A stretch of DNA of 5,999 bases from an uncultured Clostridium sp. Its GTDB lineage: Bacteria; Bacillota; Clostridia; TANB77; CAG-508. A model generated the notes under the pieces. It searched no databases. It was not told where the DNA came from and saw only the letters and a list, made by a program, of their open reading frames with translations. The stretch's first letter is position 1. Every line of letters begins with the position of its first letter. The stretch lies in assembly GCA_900556345.1 (NCBI GenBank), contig USOM01000063.1, forward strand, positions 1 to 5,999, read 5' to 3'. Of the stretch, positions 5,598 to 5,999 are shown piece by piece. Both the position numbers and the translations under genes were made by a program.

Positions 5598-5999
5598 ATG
5601 AGTGTATTAGAAGAAACAAAATATTTAATGAAAAAATATAAAATAAAAGCCAACAAAAGTCTAGGACAAAACTTCTTAATAGATGACACAGTTATAGAAG
5701 ACATAGTTGGAGGTGCATCTATTGGAAAAGATGACCTAGTAATTGAAATAGGACCAGGACTTGGAAGCATGACAGCTCTATTAGTAGAAAAAGCAAAAAA
5801 AGTTATATGTGTAGAATTAGACAAAAAAATGATTAAAATTTTAAATGACAGATTTATAGCTGATGACAACATTGAACTAATAAATGAGGATGTTTTAAAA
5901 TTAGACTTAAACAAATTAATAAAACAAGAAAAAGAGCAAAATGAAATAAAAGACGTAAAAATAGTTGCAAATTTACCATACTATATAACAACACCAATA
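5598..5999 (+). CDS. rsmA: 16S rRNA dimethyladenosine transferase RsmA/KsgA, N-terminal part (cut by window end)
   Basis: RsmA uses S-adenosylmethionine to dimethylate two adjacent adenines in the 3'-terminal helix 45 of 16S rRNA during late assembly of the small ribosomal subunit. The visible 134 residues cover the first half of the Rossmann methyltransferase domain: LGQNFL at 22-27, the SAM-binding motif I EIGPGLGSMT at 50-59, the acidic E73 in CVELD, the NEDVLKLD segment, and the catalytic NLPY at 125-128 at the right edge. The whole protein is usually about 270-290 residues, so about half is missing. The ATG follows AGAGGT by 6 nt. The gene uses AAC, GAC and CTA codons somewhat more than the genes before it, and has its own promoter, so it may be a separate transcription unit. 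Confidence 0.95.
   Translation, partial: MSVLEETKYLMKKYKIKANKSLGQNFLIDDTVIEDIVGGASIGKDDLVIEIGPGLGSMTALLVEKAKKVICVELDKKMIKILNDRFIADDNIELINEDVLKLDLNKLIKQEKEQNEIKDVKIVANLPYYITTPI

Noticed and set aside
5537..5914. Minus-strand open frame of 125 codons opposite rsmA
   Set aside because: Covers the conserved RsmA N-terminus and its promoter on the other strand; its composition is that of a shadow frame.

Overview
The window comes from an AT-rich, low-GC Gram-positive bacterium, most likely an anaerobic Clostridia-type Firmicute. This rests on strong AGGAGG/GGTGAT ribosome binding sites, arginine written almost only as AGA/AGG, NNA/NNT third positions, and the gene families present. No phage, insertion sequence, CRISPR array, rRNA or tRNA was seen.

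Layout, left to right. A protein fragment open to the left edge (to 296) is unrecognised. It is followed by a small four-cysteine TSCPD protein (346-603) with its own sigma-A-type promoter. A shared hairpin (629-658) separates this gene from a convergent class B penicillin-binding protein of the SpoVD/PBP2 type (657-2561, minus strand). From a divergent intergenic region of about 100 bp a rightward cluster begins: comM/yifB (2664-4210), dprA (4265-5134) and yraN (5130-5489). After a short regulatory gap with its own promoter comes rsmA (from 5598, cut by the right edge). ComM (branch-migration AAA+ ATPase), DprA (RecA loader on incoming single-stranded DNA) and YraN (PD-(D/E)XK nuclease-like fold) form a DNA-uptake/recombination group; RsmA is 16S rRNA dimethyladenosine transferase.

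The most notable observation is in comM. The gene is complete and well conserved from start to stop, but only if the reading frame moves forward by one base at two places, 3333 and 3550. Each place has the same form: an in-frame CGG codon whose C must be skipped, so that the following GGN is read as a conserved glycine (the first Gly of Walker A, and the Gly of a conserved P-G-E-I-S-L-A-H motif). No other in-frame CGG codon was found in any gene of the window. Two +1 shifts give a 514-residue protein, the usual length of the family. Either two single-C insertions arose by mutation or sequencing error, or CGG is an unassigned or hungry codon here that prompts +1 frameshifting. The sequence alone cannot decide, but the coincidence is striking.

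A second oddity is yraN. Its conserved N-terminus requires an AUU start codon that overlaps the dprA stop and lies 4 nt after a strong GAGGTGAT ribosome binding site. A pair of interleaved 7-bp inverted repeats lies between yraN and the rsmA promoter.
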